Source: Rhabdophis nuchalis
Lineage: Eukaryota > Chordata > Lepidosauria > Squamata > Natricidae
Direction: 5' to 3'
Assembly: GCA_039707465.1 (NCBI GenBank)
Contig: CM077647.1
Span: 115,632,610 to 115,696,609, forward strand
Length of the DNA stretch: 64,000 nt
Positions 43,301 through 55,695 of this stretch are shown in pieces. The position numbers were made by a program, and so were the translations under genes. Positions within the stretch are counted from its first letter, which is position 1, and every line of letters starts with the position of its first letter. The notes beneath the pieces are model-generated. The model saw only the letters and a list, made by a program, of their open reading frames with translations. It was not told the origin of the DNA and made no database searches.

Positions 43301-46300
43301 ATCTCCGCCGCTGTCTTACCCTAGAGAGCCGTCCAGATCTCAAACTATTGCTAGGGTAAGCAACTCACTGGGCCCGGCCCTTAGGAATGGAAAACAGACC
43401 GGGCTGCATGTTTTTATAAGCCAACAAGCTCCAGGACCCAGCGGAGCTCAGAGGCAGACCGCCATCTTCGCGCCTGCGCAGTCTTGATTCAAGACATGTA
43501 ATGTGTCTATGTAATCTATTAATTTGTTTACAAAGGGGACAGTATCCAAATTTGAAAAGAGTACTGCGGAAGACAGGTACAAAACAGTTATTACATTGAA
43601 CTTTATTAGTTATTACAATATTAAGCCACTTATTTCATAGTCAGTGCCTGTACACATTCCATTTGTAAAATTGTAGTGAATTTAGTTCCAGTTTGCATCA
43701 TTTAATTTTATAAATTCTCTTTTGAAAAATAATGTTTGTTAGTATCAGGGCTGGTGATTGCTTAAATCTTTTCACCCTAGCCATCTCATTAGCAAGAACA
43801 GATAGTATTCGTTCTGCTTTTGCTTAGATTGGATGAGGTGATGGCAAAATAATGTTTTGTAAGTATATTACTTATGCTTGCTTATCTGGTATGTAATTTA
43901 CCTAAAAATATTTGCTATAGAAATTGGAGATCCCATATGAGTAGGCTACATATGTGCATCTTCTTTTATAACAGGTAGGAGTTTTTTAAAAAACAGTCAT
44001 GTTTTCTATAAATTAGATAGTAAATATAACACTATCCTATCTATACTTCTGGTCTTGTAAAAACAAGAGACAAAGATATTTAGCATAAGTTCCCGTTGTT
44101 TTAAGGACACAGCACTTTAAACAATTTCACTTTTCTTTTGTGGAAGCAATTCAGACTGCTCAGATAAATATTAATGGAGCTATTTGTTTTAAACTTAAAA
44201 TAAAGTTTTCCCACTTTATGCGTAACTTTATATTATTTTCTACACTTATTTAATCAGTTATTAACTCATTCTGAGTTTATTTAGGAATCTTTGATGAAGC
44301 ATTTTGTCAAAGGTCTTTAAAAGTCAGGTTGTGACCTTGTCTGCTACAACAAGTCTGCAACATTTTTTCTCATAGTAATTGATGTAGTCAAAGAAAAAAA
44401 TTAATAACTTATAATTTCTTTTATAGAAACTACACTTACTTTCCTGCAGCAAGACTTTTCTTCTGTAGTGTGATCTTTCTGGTTTTAATCATGTTTTCCA
44501 TGTGAGACACTATCTTGTTTAAAATTATTCTGTCCATTTTATTAGAGTAGAGAGAATAAAGTTAAGTTTCTGTTATATGTGAAGTGCAGAGTACATGGGA
44601 TAAAAAGCAGATCGTATCAGTTGAGGTTTCTAAACTATAGAATGTATTGCTGATGGAGAGTTTCCTTGTTTCTTACTTTCAGCTATTTCAGATTCTTTGA
44701 TCACTGATCAGACACATTTGACTAGTCACTACAAAAATACTGTAAACAAATATAAACAATATACTTGCAAAAGACCCTAAAATTAATTGGCCTGTAATAT
44801 TTTAAAATATTTAGTTTCTTTCAAACATGCTATGTGTGTTCTTTAATTGATGTTAGCTACTGATGGATGCAGCTAACAAACGCAGCTATTCCACCTGCAA
44901 ACATAAATATGATGGCCAACTTGTTGTAACTACAACTTGTTCAGCGCTGTCATAAGTTTGAACATTCATTGAATGGGTGTTTATTAAGCAAGATAAAAAG
45001 GTAAATGAATCCCTGTGGATTTTACTCCGCTAGTCATTGCCAACTATAGGAGGCATTGCTCATCTTCATTTTAAGGTCATTCAATCAGCGCTGTTGGAAG
45101 ACATTTCTGCAGTCATGGCCAACATAAAGTCATGGAGCGCTGTTACCTTCCCATCAAAGTGGTACCTATTTATCTACCTGAATTTGTGTTCATGTGGTGG
45201 TTGCCCGCCCCCGTTGCACTGTACCAGTTTCAACAGGATCCGGAACCCACCATTGGCGCACGCCCACCAACGCCTTCAGATATGATATACTGACATTAAA
45301 CGAATAGGGAAGAACAAGAAATGCAACAGGACAAATCTAGGCTCATCTATCTATACCATAAAGTTGCCAAAAATTGATGGCTACATGATAGACAAGAAAA
45401 TATGAGTAAAAATAATAACAAAATACATCCTTTCCTCTAATGATTATACTATGTTGAACTGGGATTTAGAAACAAAATTGACAACAACTATTAGATACTT
45501 TGCATGAGGAATTGAATCATGTGATTGGATTCTTTGCTTTATTAGTCTCCCTTTAATATTTCTCTGCTGGGGAAAGAGCAAGTGAAGCAATTGCCAAAAA
45601 ATTCATAACAGGCTTTGCCCTCCCCTTCTTTTGTGGCATCCTCATTGTCTGAGTTTTCAGAGAATTTGGGAGGGATGGAAATGAAGCCAGTTCAAAGGAA
45701 TCCGCCCCCATATCTTAAGTAGCCGTTGGAGCAGGTGCTGCTGTCTGGAAAATATCTAGATGATCAGCATGTTCCTCTCCCACCTCTCTCAGGAAGTGAA
45801 GGCCGGAAACGGATGGTTGGACTGCATCAACTGCCATGTCTCCCTCCAGAGGGTCCCATTCTGTCTGGTTAGCTCCTTCACTTTGATTCCTTGGGCGGTT
45901 CCGGTACATGGAAGGGAACTGGGAGTTTGGGAGGCTATGGCTTTTCTGGGAAACACTAATGGGATTGCCATACCAAGTCAGGGACATACACATATCTGGT
46001 ATTTTCCCACGAACATTTGAATTCAGGGAAGGGGAAATCCTTGATATCCGCAGCTATTTTATGTCTCCAAAAGTCTTTTAATGTTCTGATGTTCTTAAAC
46101 ACACACACCCATGTCCTGCTGTCTGATTATCATGGCAAAGTAGCAAAACTTCCTCCCTCAAAGGTGCAGGCAGGCACCACTATTCTATGAGCTTCAAATT
46201 CCTTTCTTCCACTAAAAATAGTGGAGAATAAAGGCACATAGTATTAGTGGGACTCCCTAGATCAGGAGGGTCAAACTTATGGCCCATGGGCCAGATACGT

Positions 46301-49300
46301 CGTGCACTGGTCATGGCCGCCCTCGTTTAGCGAAGGGGGGAAAATCGAGATACGTCACATGACGACAACATGATGCCGTGAGTTTGACATCCCTGTCCTA
46401 CAGTATCCATCTAGGCCCATGAAAATTAGTCAAGAGATTGCTTTTGGCAAATAAATTCTGGGATATTGGTGCTGCCCCCAATACCTCGATAGCTGCTTCT
46501 GCAGGAATTTGCCAAAAGTTTAAAGGGTTGTAAAATCCTTGCAGTAACCAGGGTCTGGGGTCTTCATTATTACACAGGTTTATGGGACACTGCATCCGGC
46601 ATGAATTTCTTTGGTACATATGTAATCTAAAGTCAAAGCAAGAGAAAAAAATGTCTCCATCTTTCTTTCCTCAGGTAAAATGGCTTAGGCTATTGTAGCA
46701 TTTCCATTTCCATATTCTTATGGTCAGCATTGACCAACACACCCCTTCTAAGAAATGTCTCTATTGGTCAAAAGCTCTTTTAACTTCTAACAGTTCTTTA
46801 TTTAAAATGTCTTATTTTTGTCATGGGGAAGTGAATGCTCTGGAGTAAAGATGGTTTCTCTCCCTGGGGTGGGGGGACTTCTGTAAGAGTACTGCTCCTG
46901 TAGCCATATTGAAAGCGTCAATATGGACATTAAATCTCTTGAATGGGTTGGGGTATTTGAAGAAAGGGCTGTTGTAGCTGTTTTAGCTCTTCAAATGCCA
47001 CCTGCTCTATGTTTGTCCAAGCAAATTGAACTCTCTTTTCTCAACAGTTGAATTAGAGTTTTAATTTTATATGCAAAGATAGGAATAAAAGTTGTAAAAG
47101 TTCGCAAAGCCTAAAAAAAACCTCTGAATGTCCTTTACATTTTTGGGAGCCTGCCATGGGAACACTGTGTACTTTCTGGGGATCCATTTGAACTCCATCT
47201 ATGGAAATGCAGTAACCCAAGGAATCTAACTGTTGCAAATACTTTGTGATCTATTTGGTCCCATGGATTAAAATCCCAGCAAAGAGGCACTATCCCATGT
47301 CAGCTAAGGAACCGTCAATTTTGAAGCAGTATTTCAATTCTAATCTGCAAAAGCATTTTATTAGACTCCTAAAGTCAACAGCTTCTTTGTCCATAAGAAG
47401 CAAGATCCTGGTTCCCTGAACCCATTCAGTGGGGTCCCAACTACAAAGTGCTTAACGTCATAATAGTGAGAGACCATTATCTAGTACCAGTCATATTGGA
47501 CATTGGATAGATTGCAAGGTACACATATTTACCAAGTTGATCCTTTGAAATGCATATGGTCTCAGCAGAGTCAAGGAGGAGTTGGATTTTTTGACAGCAT
47601 TTGATAAGTTCAAATACACAATTTGGGTTAGTAAGTTATGGTGTAGTATTTTCTATATTTATAAATCAGATTTTTTTTAAAGCATAGACTGTATGTGTGG
47701 GAAAGACTGATGCTTCCTCTTCCCCAAAGTCTGCGGAGTCTCTGTACTTAGCTAGCAACTTCGCCTCTTCACCCCAGGATTTTCTTTTGCTTGTTTCAAA
47801 AGGGCCATAGCTTGTACACAATGAAGTGGAAAAAGACATAGTCTCACAGTTTATTACAGGATTGTACCAATCCCGATACGATTAGGATGTGAAGGTGGTG
47901 CATGCATGATATAAATAGGCAACTGTTCTATATGCTTTGCAACTGATAGTTGCAGGGGGACTATAGTTTGTGTAATTTGACTTTTTTTAAGGGCTGACCA
48001 TCTATTGTTTCTACTTTCACAGGAATAGTAAGCCTTATGGAATCTGCAATGTTTCAGAACTGTTGCTAATTCTGTGAAATTAGCAAAGCAGTTACTCCAG
48101 AGTCCACTAAAGGCTTGAGCATAGGATAAAGTCAGAGTAACAAAAATTTTCAGCAATTTACCTTGATTCGGATGGAATCAAGCCTATTTAGTGATTGAGT
48201 AGCCCCTCCTGTGAGCTCTTGCAAGAGGGGCTCAGCACTTTCTGAACACTTTGCCTTCCCTAATTTCTATGGATTCCTTTCTCCCCAACTCAGTCTCAGC
48301 CACATGAGTGGGGAGAAAGCCCAATAGTGAGACTTTGAGCTTGCTTCTTTCTGATTTTCTCCACACATGAGTCGAGGATTATGTAAACCTGATCTAAATT
48401 CTGGGGAACTCCTTTTAGTGTTTAGCTCTCATCTAAACTGACCAATCAGGCTGCTTTGTTCCAATCCAGGTCTCAAAGCAGCTGGGCTGTTTTTTCCTTG
48501 AGGAAGAAGAATAAAATGTTTCACTTCTATTCCAAGAAGCTTCATCAGTTGTAATGGCGGGGAAATGGAAGGATAGGTACTGACCAGTTGAGACTGGATG
48601 TGCCTGAGATACTGCTATAATCTTTTTTTTTTTTAAGTAAAAGTTTTATTGGTTTTACAATTTTTTAAGGGTAAGGGTATATAGGGTACAATAGAAACAT
48701 TTTAGAGCTTTCATGTCGGAGATGGTCTTTTCCGAGGTTTCATATAAAAACATTTCAATATAAGGTGGAAGGGTATACATACATATTATATCAGGAATTC
48801 ATGCATTCAATCATTTGTTTTTGTTAACATCCATTAAGGAATTACAATATGTAAAAGAAAAAATCATTTTAGTCATCAGAGTCTCTTTACTTTAGTTTCT
48901 TCTTCTTCTTTCCCGCCGGCGGGCGGAGGCACGGTCCCTCCCGTTTCCATATCTTCGTCCTCCAGGGTTGGGGAGTATTTTATTTTTAAAAAGAAAAAAG
49001 GCTTTCGCCTCTCTTTATTATTTTAAATCTTGCTCTACCCCCCCACCCGGAGCACCAGCATTCCTTCAAACATTATCCATCTGAGACAGATCCCTTTTTT
49101 TTTTCTACAATTTTTTAAAAAGAAGAAATACTTCTAAAATTTTCTTTTCTGGGATCTGTTTCAAAATGGCCTTTTTTCCCCCTTGCTAATACATCAGATG
49201 CCTTTCTCCCTGCGCTTCCAGTATCCCGTCCCTTGTTGACCTTCTTACAGCTTTAATATTTATCTTTCTGGTTATATCATTCCTCCTGGCATATGCTAAA

Positions 49301-52300
49301 ATTATATATTCTTTACTTTTTTTGGTGATACTGCTATAATTTTGATAAAGGTTAAATGCCATCTTGGATGGAGGATTAACCTCAGCAAGAAAATTTCTAC
49401 TTTTTAAAATAACTCATAGATGTTGAATCAAAGGTATTTGTACCGCAATTTAATTCTAATGTGTACATTTTACTTCAATCAGTAACGTGCTCACAAATAA
49501 GCCCTACTTGTAACTGCAGGGGAAATAAAACAAGGAAAGAACAATAAGGAAAAAACTGTAGTAACAAAGACAAGTTTGAGAAAGCTGCAGAGAGAAAAGG
49601 GCAAATTCATTTATTTAGTTATTGATCCAGTCCTGATCCTGATACAAGGAATTATTTAAAACACTAAGAAGGCATATTTTCATAGGGATCAATGTGCAGA
49701 ACTTGGTCTCAGTTTAATTTTAAAAAATGAAAAGGGAATTGGTAACTAATGATATTTTCACATACAGCACCATGTCCCTGTCCAAAATTGGAGTCAGTAT
49801 TTTTCCTCTACTGCAGCTGCTCATACTGAGCTAATAATAGCTTCTGTTGAATTAAGCTTACTACATAATATTCATAGAATAGAACCAGAAGAAAGTTGGA
49901 AGGGACCTCAGAGATCTTCTAGTCCAACCCCCTTCTTAGACAGGAAATCCTACACCACTTCAGACAAATGGTTACCCAATCTCTTCTGCTAATTTCAACT
50001 CTGGCATTTTGAAAATCCCCTGGAGAGAATATGACTAGACTTTTCTTAGAAATAGATAAAAAATGTAGTACTGCCCCATTGGAAGCAAAGCATAATATAT
50101 TCAATTCTCTCCCACCCACCCCTCCCCAAAAGCAACTAACAGGGAACCTGCCAGTTATCATCCAGACATATTTTGAATAAATTAGAAAACTGAGAGGAAG
50201 AAACAAAACTCTTCCATCCAGAGCAGGATTTCAAAAAGGATATAACACAGTAGAAGATTGAAGGTTCTTATTCAGAAATATACCAAAGACAAGCAAAACA
50301 ACACTGTAGTCCCCTCATTGATATTCCTTCTGCCTTTAATTCAATTGACACATCTCAACTTTGAGAAACACTAACTGGGACAGACCTCAATGGGCCTCTT
50401 CCTAAATTAATAATTGAATTACATATTGAAATTACAGCCAAAGTAAGAATGAGTCCACAAGAGTTCTTGTCAGACCCTATTTAGTTGATGAGGTGAGACA
50501 AATAGGTCTGTTTACTTGCTCCTTTCTTATTTAACTTTTATATTAATAATATTGTAGTGGCCATTGTCACATAGTTTTTTTCCTCCCTCTCACTTAATGG
50601 TTGGAAAATTTCCAAGTTAATATATGCTGATGGCATGATCCTTATTTCCTATCCAAGACTGGCTTTAGAAATTTATTGGCTAGACTAGCTGATTATTCTG
50701 AAGGAGCTGAGGCCTGGAGGTGGGATGAGAAGTCTTGGTCATGTGCAGAAACAATCTAAGTAAATATGTATTGGATTGTTTATGAATAATTCAGTCTCTT
50801 ATAATATTAATGATTAAAATGTGTTAAATTACAATAATTTCCCAGGTGCACTTAAATAAAACTGGATTAGAAGAATAAATGTGTTCATTTTTTTCAATAC
50901 TAACATATTGACATTATGCTTTCTCTTCATATTATTCTACAAGTAGCACTTGTTTAATTTGGTTAGCACTTATCTAAAACAAATACTAATTTGTAAATTT
51001 TATTTATTGATCAGATTTAGGTACTGCCCATTTAACTCTCAGAATAATCATTTCATACTGTACTATAACTTTGTCATAAGTACTAATTCCCTTTTCCTCA
51101 ATAATATAAAGTGGAGTGTGGCTTTTAAAACATGAGAAGAATTTCCTGGACAATAGCATTCCAGCAAAAGCAGAACTATTTCTCTAGATCTACTGAATAT
51201 TTTGCAAAAAAAAAAACCTGCCTTTCAGCAATATTCAATGTTGCCAAGCCTTCATTTATACTCATTTCTTAATAAACTTTCCAAAATCATAAAGTTTTAC
51301 TCTAGAAGTTGAATTAGATCATAGTATTTCATCTTATGCAATATATAGCACATAATCCAATTACCCTAAATAAGGAAATATTTTTCAAAATTACATTTTA
51401 TTATGCTGATATTAATTTCAGTTTAACATGAATTAGAAGTCATATACTATCATCAAGATCAGCATTTTCTAAAAAGCATGAAATGTCAGTTAAAAAATAC
51501 CATTATTGCTATATCTTTAAAATGTTTTAATTACCTTGTGTTCTTTGTTTCTCAGAATACATTTTTAAAAGATTCCACTTAATAAACCTCAAGAGCTTCA
51601 ATCAAAAAATAATAACTTAATCAAAAGTAATAGCTAAATTTTCCTTTTAAATTAACTGAATATTAATTAGTTATAACTATTTTACATTTTTTACAAAGAT
51701 GTACTTGTGTCTACAGGAATTTTGGTATATGGTTCTGCAGAATTTTCCTTCATGTTGTTTAACATTAAATTAAATAACTGGAAGTAATCCATCATCTGTT
51801 TGTTTGGAATGAGATATTGCTGATATGTTGATGGCATTCAAATATACCTCACTACTCTGGACCAAGTGAGTGATGATATTGAGCTCTCTTTTTTCCTTTA
51901 TTTATACATAAGCAAAACAAGTAAATAAAATACAATTATATTAGTAAACGTCTATGTATATAAATTTTTATACAAAATTTCAATACAGAAGGACTATATT
52001 TTTTGTAATTCTCAAAATATCTACATCTTAAGTAACGTATTAATAAATTGCAGATAACACAGTGTCTTCTTCGCAATAATTGGAGCCATAAACCTTGGAT
52101 GGACTTTCTTTGTTACTAACGGCTGTTGTTTGGGGAACTGAAGGTGACTGCCCCCAGCGTGGGATGGAGCCACCCTCAATTCCCCTAACAACAGCCCCTA
52201 TATAACAAAATCCACAGCATAAGAGCATACTCACAGGGCAAGGTCTAGGGTCCCAAGTCCAGTCCACCAGGCTAAGCAAGTCCATGAGGCAAACTGTAGT

Positions 52301-55300
52301 CCACAGGACAAAATCAAGGCACAAGACAAAAGGCAATTCTCAAGGCAAAGCTAGACAAGTCAAAAGCCAAGAGAGCGTAAGCCAAAACAAACAATTGTTC
52401 CTGACAGACTCATTCCCCGTGGCTTCTCCTTAACTCAGTGCACTCTTGTGAGGAGTGGTGGGGCAACTTTCTCCCAAGTAGCCGCACAGTCCTCTGAGCT
52501 TGCCTTCAGTTTCTATCCGGTCGACCACCTCCCCCAATGCTTGAGAGGCCTTGAGATTGTGATGACATGGGCAGGAGGGCAGAGGTCGGCCCCGAGGCCT
52601 CTCACATGTGGGGTTCCTCAGGGGTCGGTCCTCTTGCCACTTCTGTTCAACACCTACATGAAGCCGCTGGGCGAGATCATCCGTGGTTTTGGGGTGGAAT
52701 ACCATCTGTACGATGACGACACCCAGCTGTACATATCCACCCCAAACCACCCCAACGATGCCGTCGAGGTGCTGTCCCGATGCTTGGAGGCCGTACGGGT
52801 CTGGATGGGTAGTAACAAACTCAAGCTCAACCCGTCCAAGACCGAGTGGCTGTGGTTTCCGGCACCCCGGTCCAGTCAGATAAGTCCAACACTGGCCATT
52901 GGGGACCATTGGGGGCAAACATCTGGCCCCCGTGGAGAGGGCGCGCAACTTGGGTGTCCTCCTGGATTCCCGGCTGTCCATGGAGGAACATGTGACGGCC
53001 GTGGCCAGGAGGGCGTTTTATCAGGTACACCTGATATGCCAGTTGCGCCCCTTACTGGACCGGGGGGCCCTTCGCACAGTCACTCAAGCGCCTGTGACAT
53101 CCCGGCTGGATTACTGTAACTCTCTCTACATGGGGCTCCCCTTGAGGTGCACTCGAAGGCTACAGTTAGTGCAGAATGCGGCCATGCGGGTGATTATGGG
53201 TGCCCCAAGGCAAGCCCACATAACACCTCTCCTGCGCGAGCTGCACTGGCTGCCTGTGGCGCTTCAAGGTGTTGACGACCATCTTCAAATCGCTCCATGG
53301 CTCGGGGCCTAGCTATATACAAGACCGCCTTCTGCCCCATACATCCCTCCGTCCGAACCGCTCCCACAGAGAGGGTCTTCTCCGGGGACCGTCGGCCGGG
53401 CAATGCCGGTTGGTGACGCCCAGGGGAAGGGCCTTCTCTGTGGCGGGCCCGGCCCTCTGGAATGACCTACCCCCCAACCTACGCACCACCTCGGACCTCC
53501 GCCTCTTCCGCCAACGTCTGAAGACGTATCTATTCCAACAAGCCGACCTAGCATAGCCCCCCGTTTCTGACTTTTATCTATAAATTTTAATTTTTAGGGT
53601 TTTAAATGGGTTTTTTAGCACGGGATTTAATTTAATATGTTTTTAATAATGTATATTGTCTTTTGTTATGGTTTTTAATAATGCCTGTGCGCCGCCCTGG
53701 GTCCTAACAAGGAGAAGGGCGGGGTATAAATTCAAAAAAATTAAAAAATTAAAAATAAATAAATAAAATGGAATGGATCAAAACAATTCAGATGTAATCC
53801 TACCAAAACCAAATTGTGAGTAGTCAGTAGATAGCATCAGCCCCAGTATAGTAGGTTTTTTTGGATGGGCTCGGGCTGCTTCCACCTTACAAAAAATGTG
53901 ATTTGGGACATTTAGTTTAGGAGATCCTTTGATCTCAATTTTTGAATTCATATTTTGATCACCACTCAGTTGGAAATGACCTGGAAGTTATTTTTGCAAA
54001 ATGTTGCATTGATTATTGGTGGATGTTTGGGTCCAGTTCATATAGCAGGTCATTAATCCCACAATAGAGGTGGGTTCCTACTGGTTTGGACAAGTTTGGC
54101 CAAACCAATAGTAACTTGGCAGCCTGGGTCGCTGGAACCGGCAACGACCCAGACTTGCCATGCCCCCGAACCAGTTCTTGGTTCATTTTATTTTTGGCTT
54201 CTGCACATGCACAGAAGCATGTTTTTTTACTGTGCATGCATGCGCTGCGCAACTACGAGCAAACCAGCAGTAGCGGCTGCCAGAAGCCACTCTGCCTCAA
54301 AGAGTATTGTAGCAAGATATTTCAGACAATATCTTGCAAGAATTGAGTCTGCCTGTCTGAAAGAGATCCTAATTAAATTTTCCTCCCTCCAAAGGTTTAT
54401 GAAATGTAAGAATGGCATGACTGATATTTAATAGCTTCACTTTATGAAATGTTCTATAAACAAGTTAAAGCTATTTTATTTACTTGGGCTTTTGGTATCA
54501 GCTGACTGATTATAGGCACCTTTTAAAGGTGTTAACCTTGATTTGAATATAACTATTTTTAACTTCTCATTTCTGTTGAGTAGAATAGAATAGAATAGAA
54601 CAGAACAGAACAGAATAGAATAGAACTTTATTGTCACTTTAAATATATACTAATCAGCATTAAAATGAAATTTTGTTGCATTCAGCTCTCAAAAAACAAC
54701 CATTATGCATATACATACATACATGACACAAAAAAGCATAACCCTCTAGTTCGAAAGTATACATACATGGGGAAAGAAAAAGAATCCTGCAAGTTTACAA
54801 GACAAATGGCATAAGGAACAAAGCTGTTGATGTTACATCATACAGACTCTTGAGACTGGAGCAAGTTGCAAGTATTATAAATTAAAATACATTAATTTGA
54901 CATTCTTATAAGCAGCAAATGATTTGCTCTCGGTGTTCCTAAATTTCTGTGGTTGGAGCAGGCATTGCCCACTAATTTATGGCTGAATTTCTCATTTAAA
55001 AGAAGGGTAGGTACAGCTTTCACCCTCTATTTTGTTAGATGTACATGCTGTGATTAGGTAATCTATAGTAGTCTATAGACTCAATTTATATAAGAGCATT
55101 AAAGCCTAAATGAAATAGCATTTGGTGTTTCTTGTTGCATGCAGAATTTGCTGCCTTCTCTAGGTAACAGGCGGCCCTTTGGAGCCAGGTCCCCCCAAAG
55201 ATCTGGATGGCCCCCGTTGTGTTGTTGTTTAGAACAACCGTCCCCAACCTTTCCAGTTTGGTGGACCAATGGGGCGAGAGAGGATGGTTCTGTGTGAGCG

Positions 55301-55655
55301 GGAGGCGCGCAAACTCTCACACCAACTCCATTTGCACAAGCAGCAGGCACATGCATCCTCCACTTGCACAAATGGAGCTTCGTATGATCACGGGTGCACC
55401 CACCACTTGTGCAAATGGAGCTATTAGTGAAATCTAAAAAACTTCTGGTGGGGGTCATGTGACTTGGATGATCATGGCTATAGAAACTCACTTTAACAAT
55501 ATCCTGCTGGAGCAGGGGGTTGGACTAGATGACCTCCAGGTCCCTTCCAGGCCTGGATTGCTGTGCTCTTTCAAGGTATCCTCTGAAGCTGTGTCTAGTG
55601 CCAGATTTGTGGTCCTTTTTCCCTCCCTCCCTCCCTCCCTCCCTCCCTCCCTCCC

Positions 55656-55695
<40 letters not shown>

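Larger units (their letters stand above)
39143..43486 (-). mobile_element. Near-full-length CR1/L3 LINE (about 4.3 kb) in MAP3K3 intron 1
   Basis: On the minus strand: a GC-rich 5' UTR of about 1 kb (43486-42480, starting 'caagactgcgcaggcgcg'), an AT-rich segment, the ORF2 start near 42195 ([16 protein letters not shown]), an endonuclease N-terminal part, an internal deletion, a 699-codon reverse transcriptase frame, a 3' UTR (39350-39180) and a (ATT)n tail (39143-39170). The combination of 5' UTR and 3' tail makes it the most complete LINE in the window. It opposes MAP3K3 transcription. Confidence 0.87.

Noticed and set aside
42504..43487. Three + strand frames of 123-151 codons
   Set aside because: They run antisense through the GC-rich 5' UTR of the CR1/L3 element. 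High GC content lowers stop frequency, and no motif is present.
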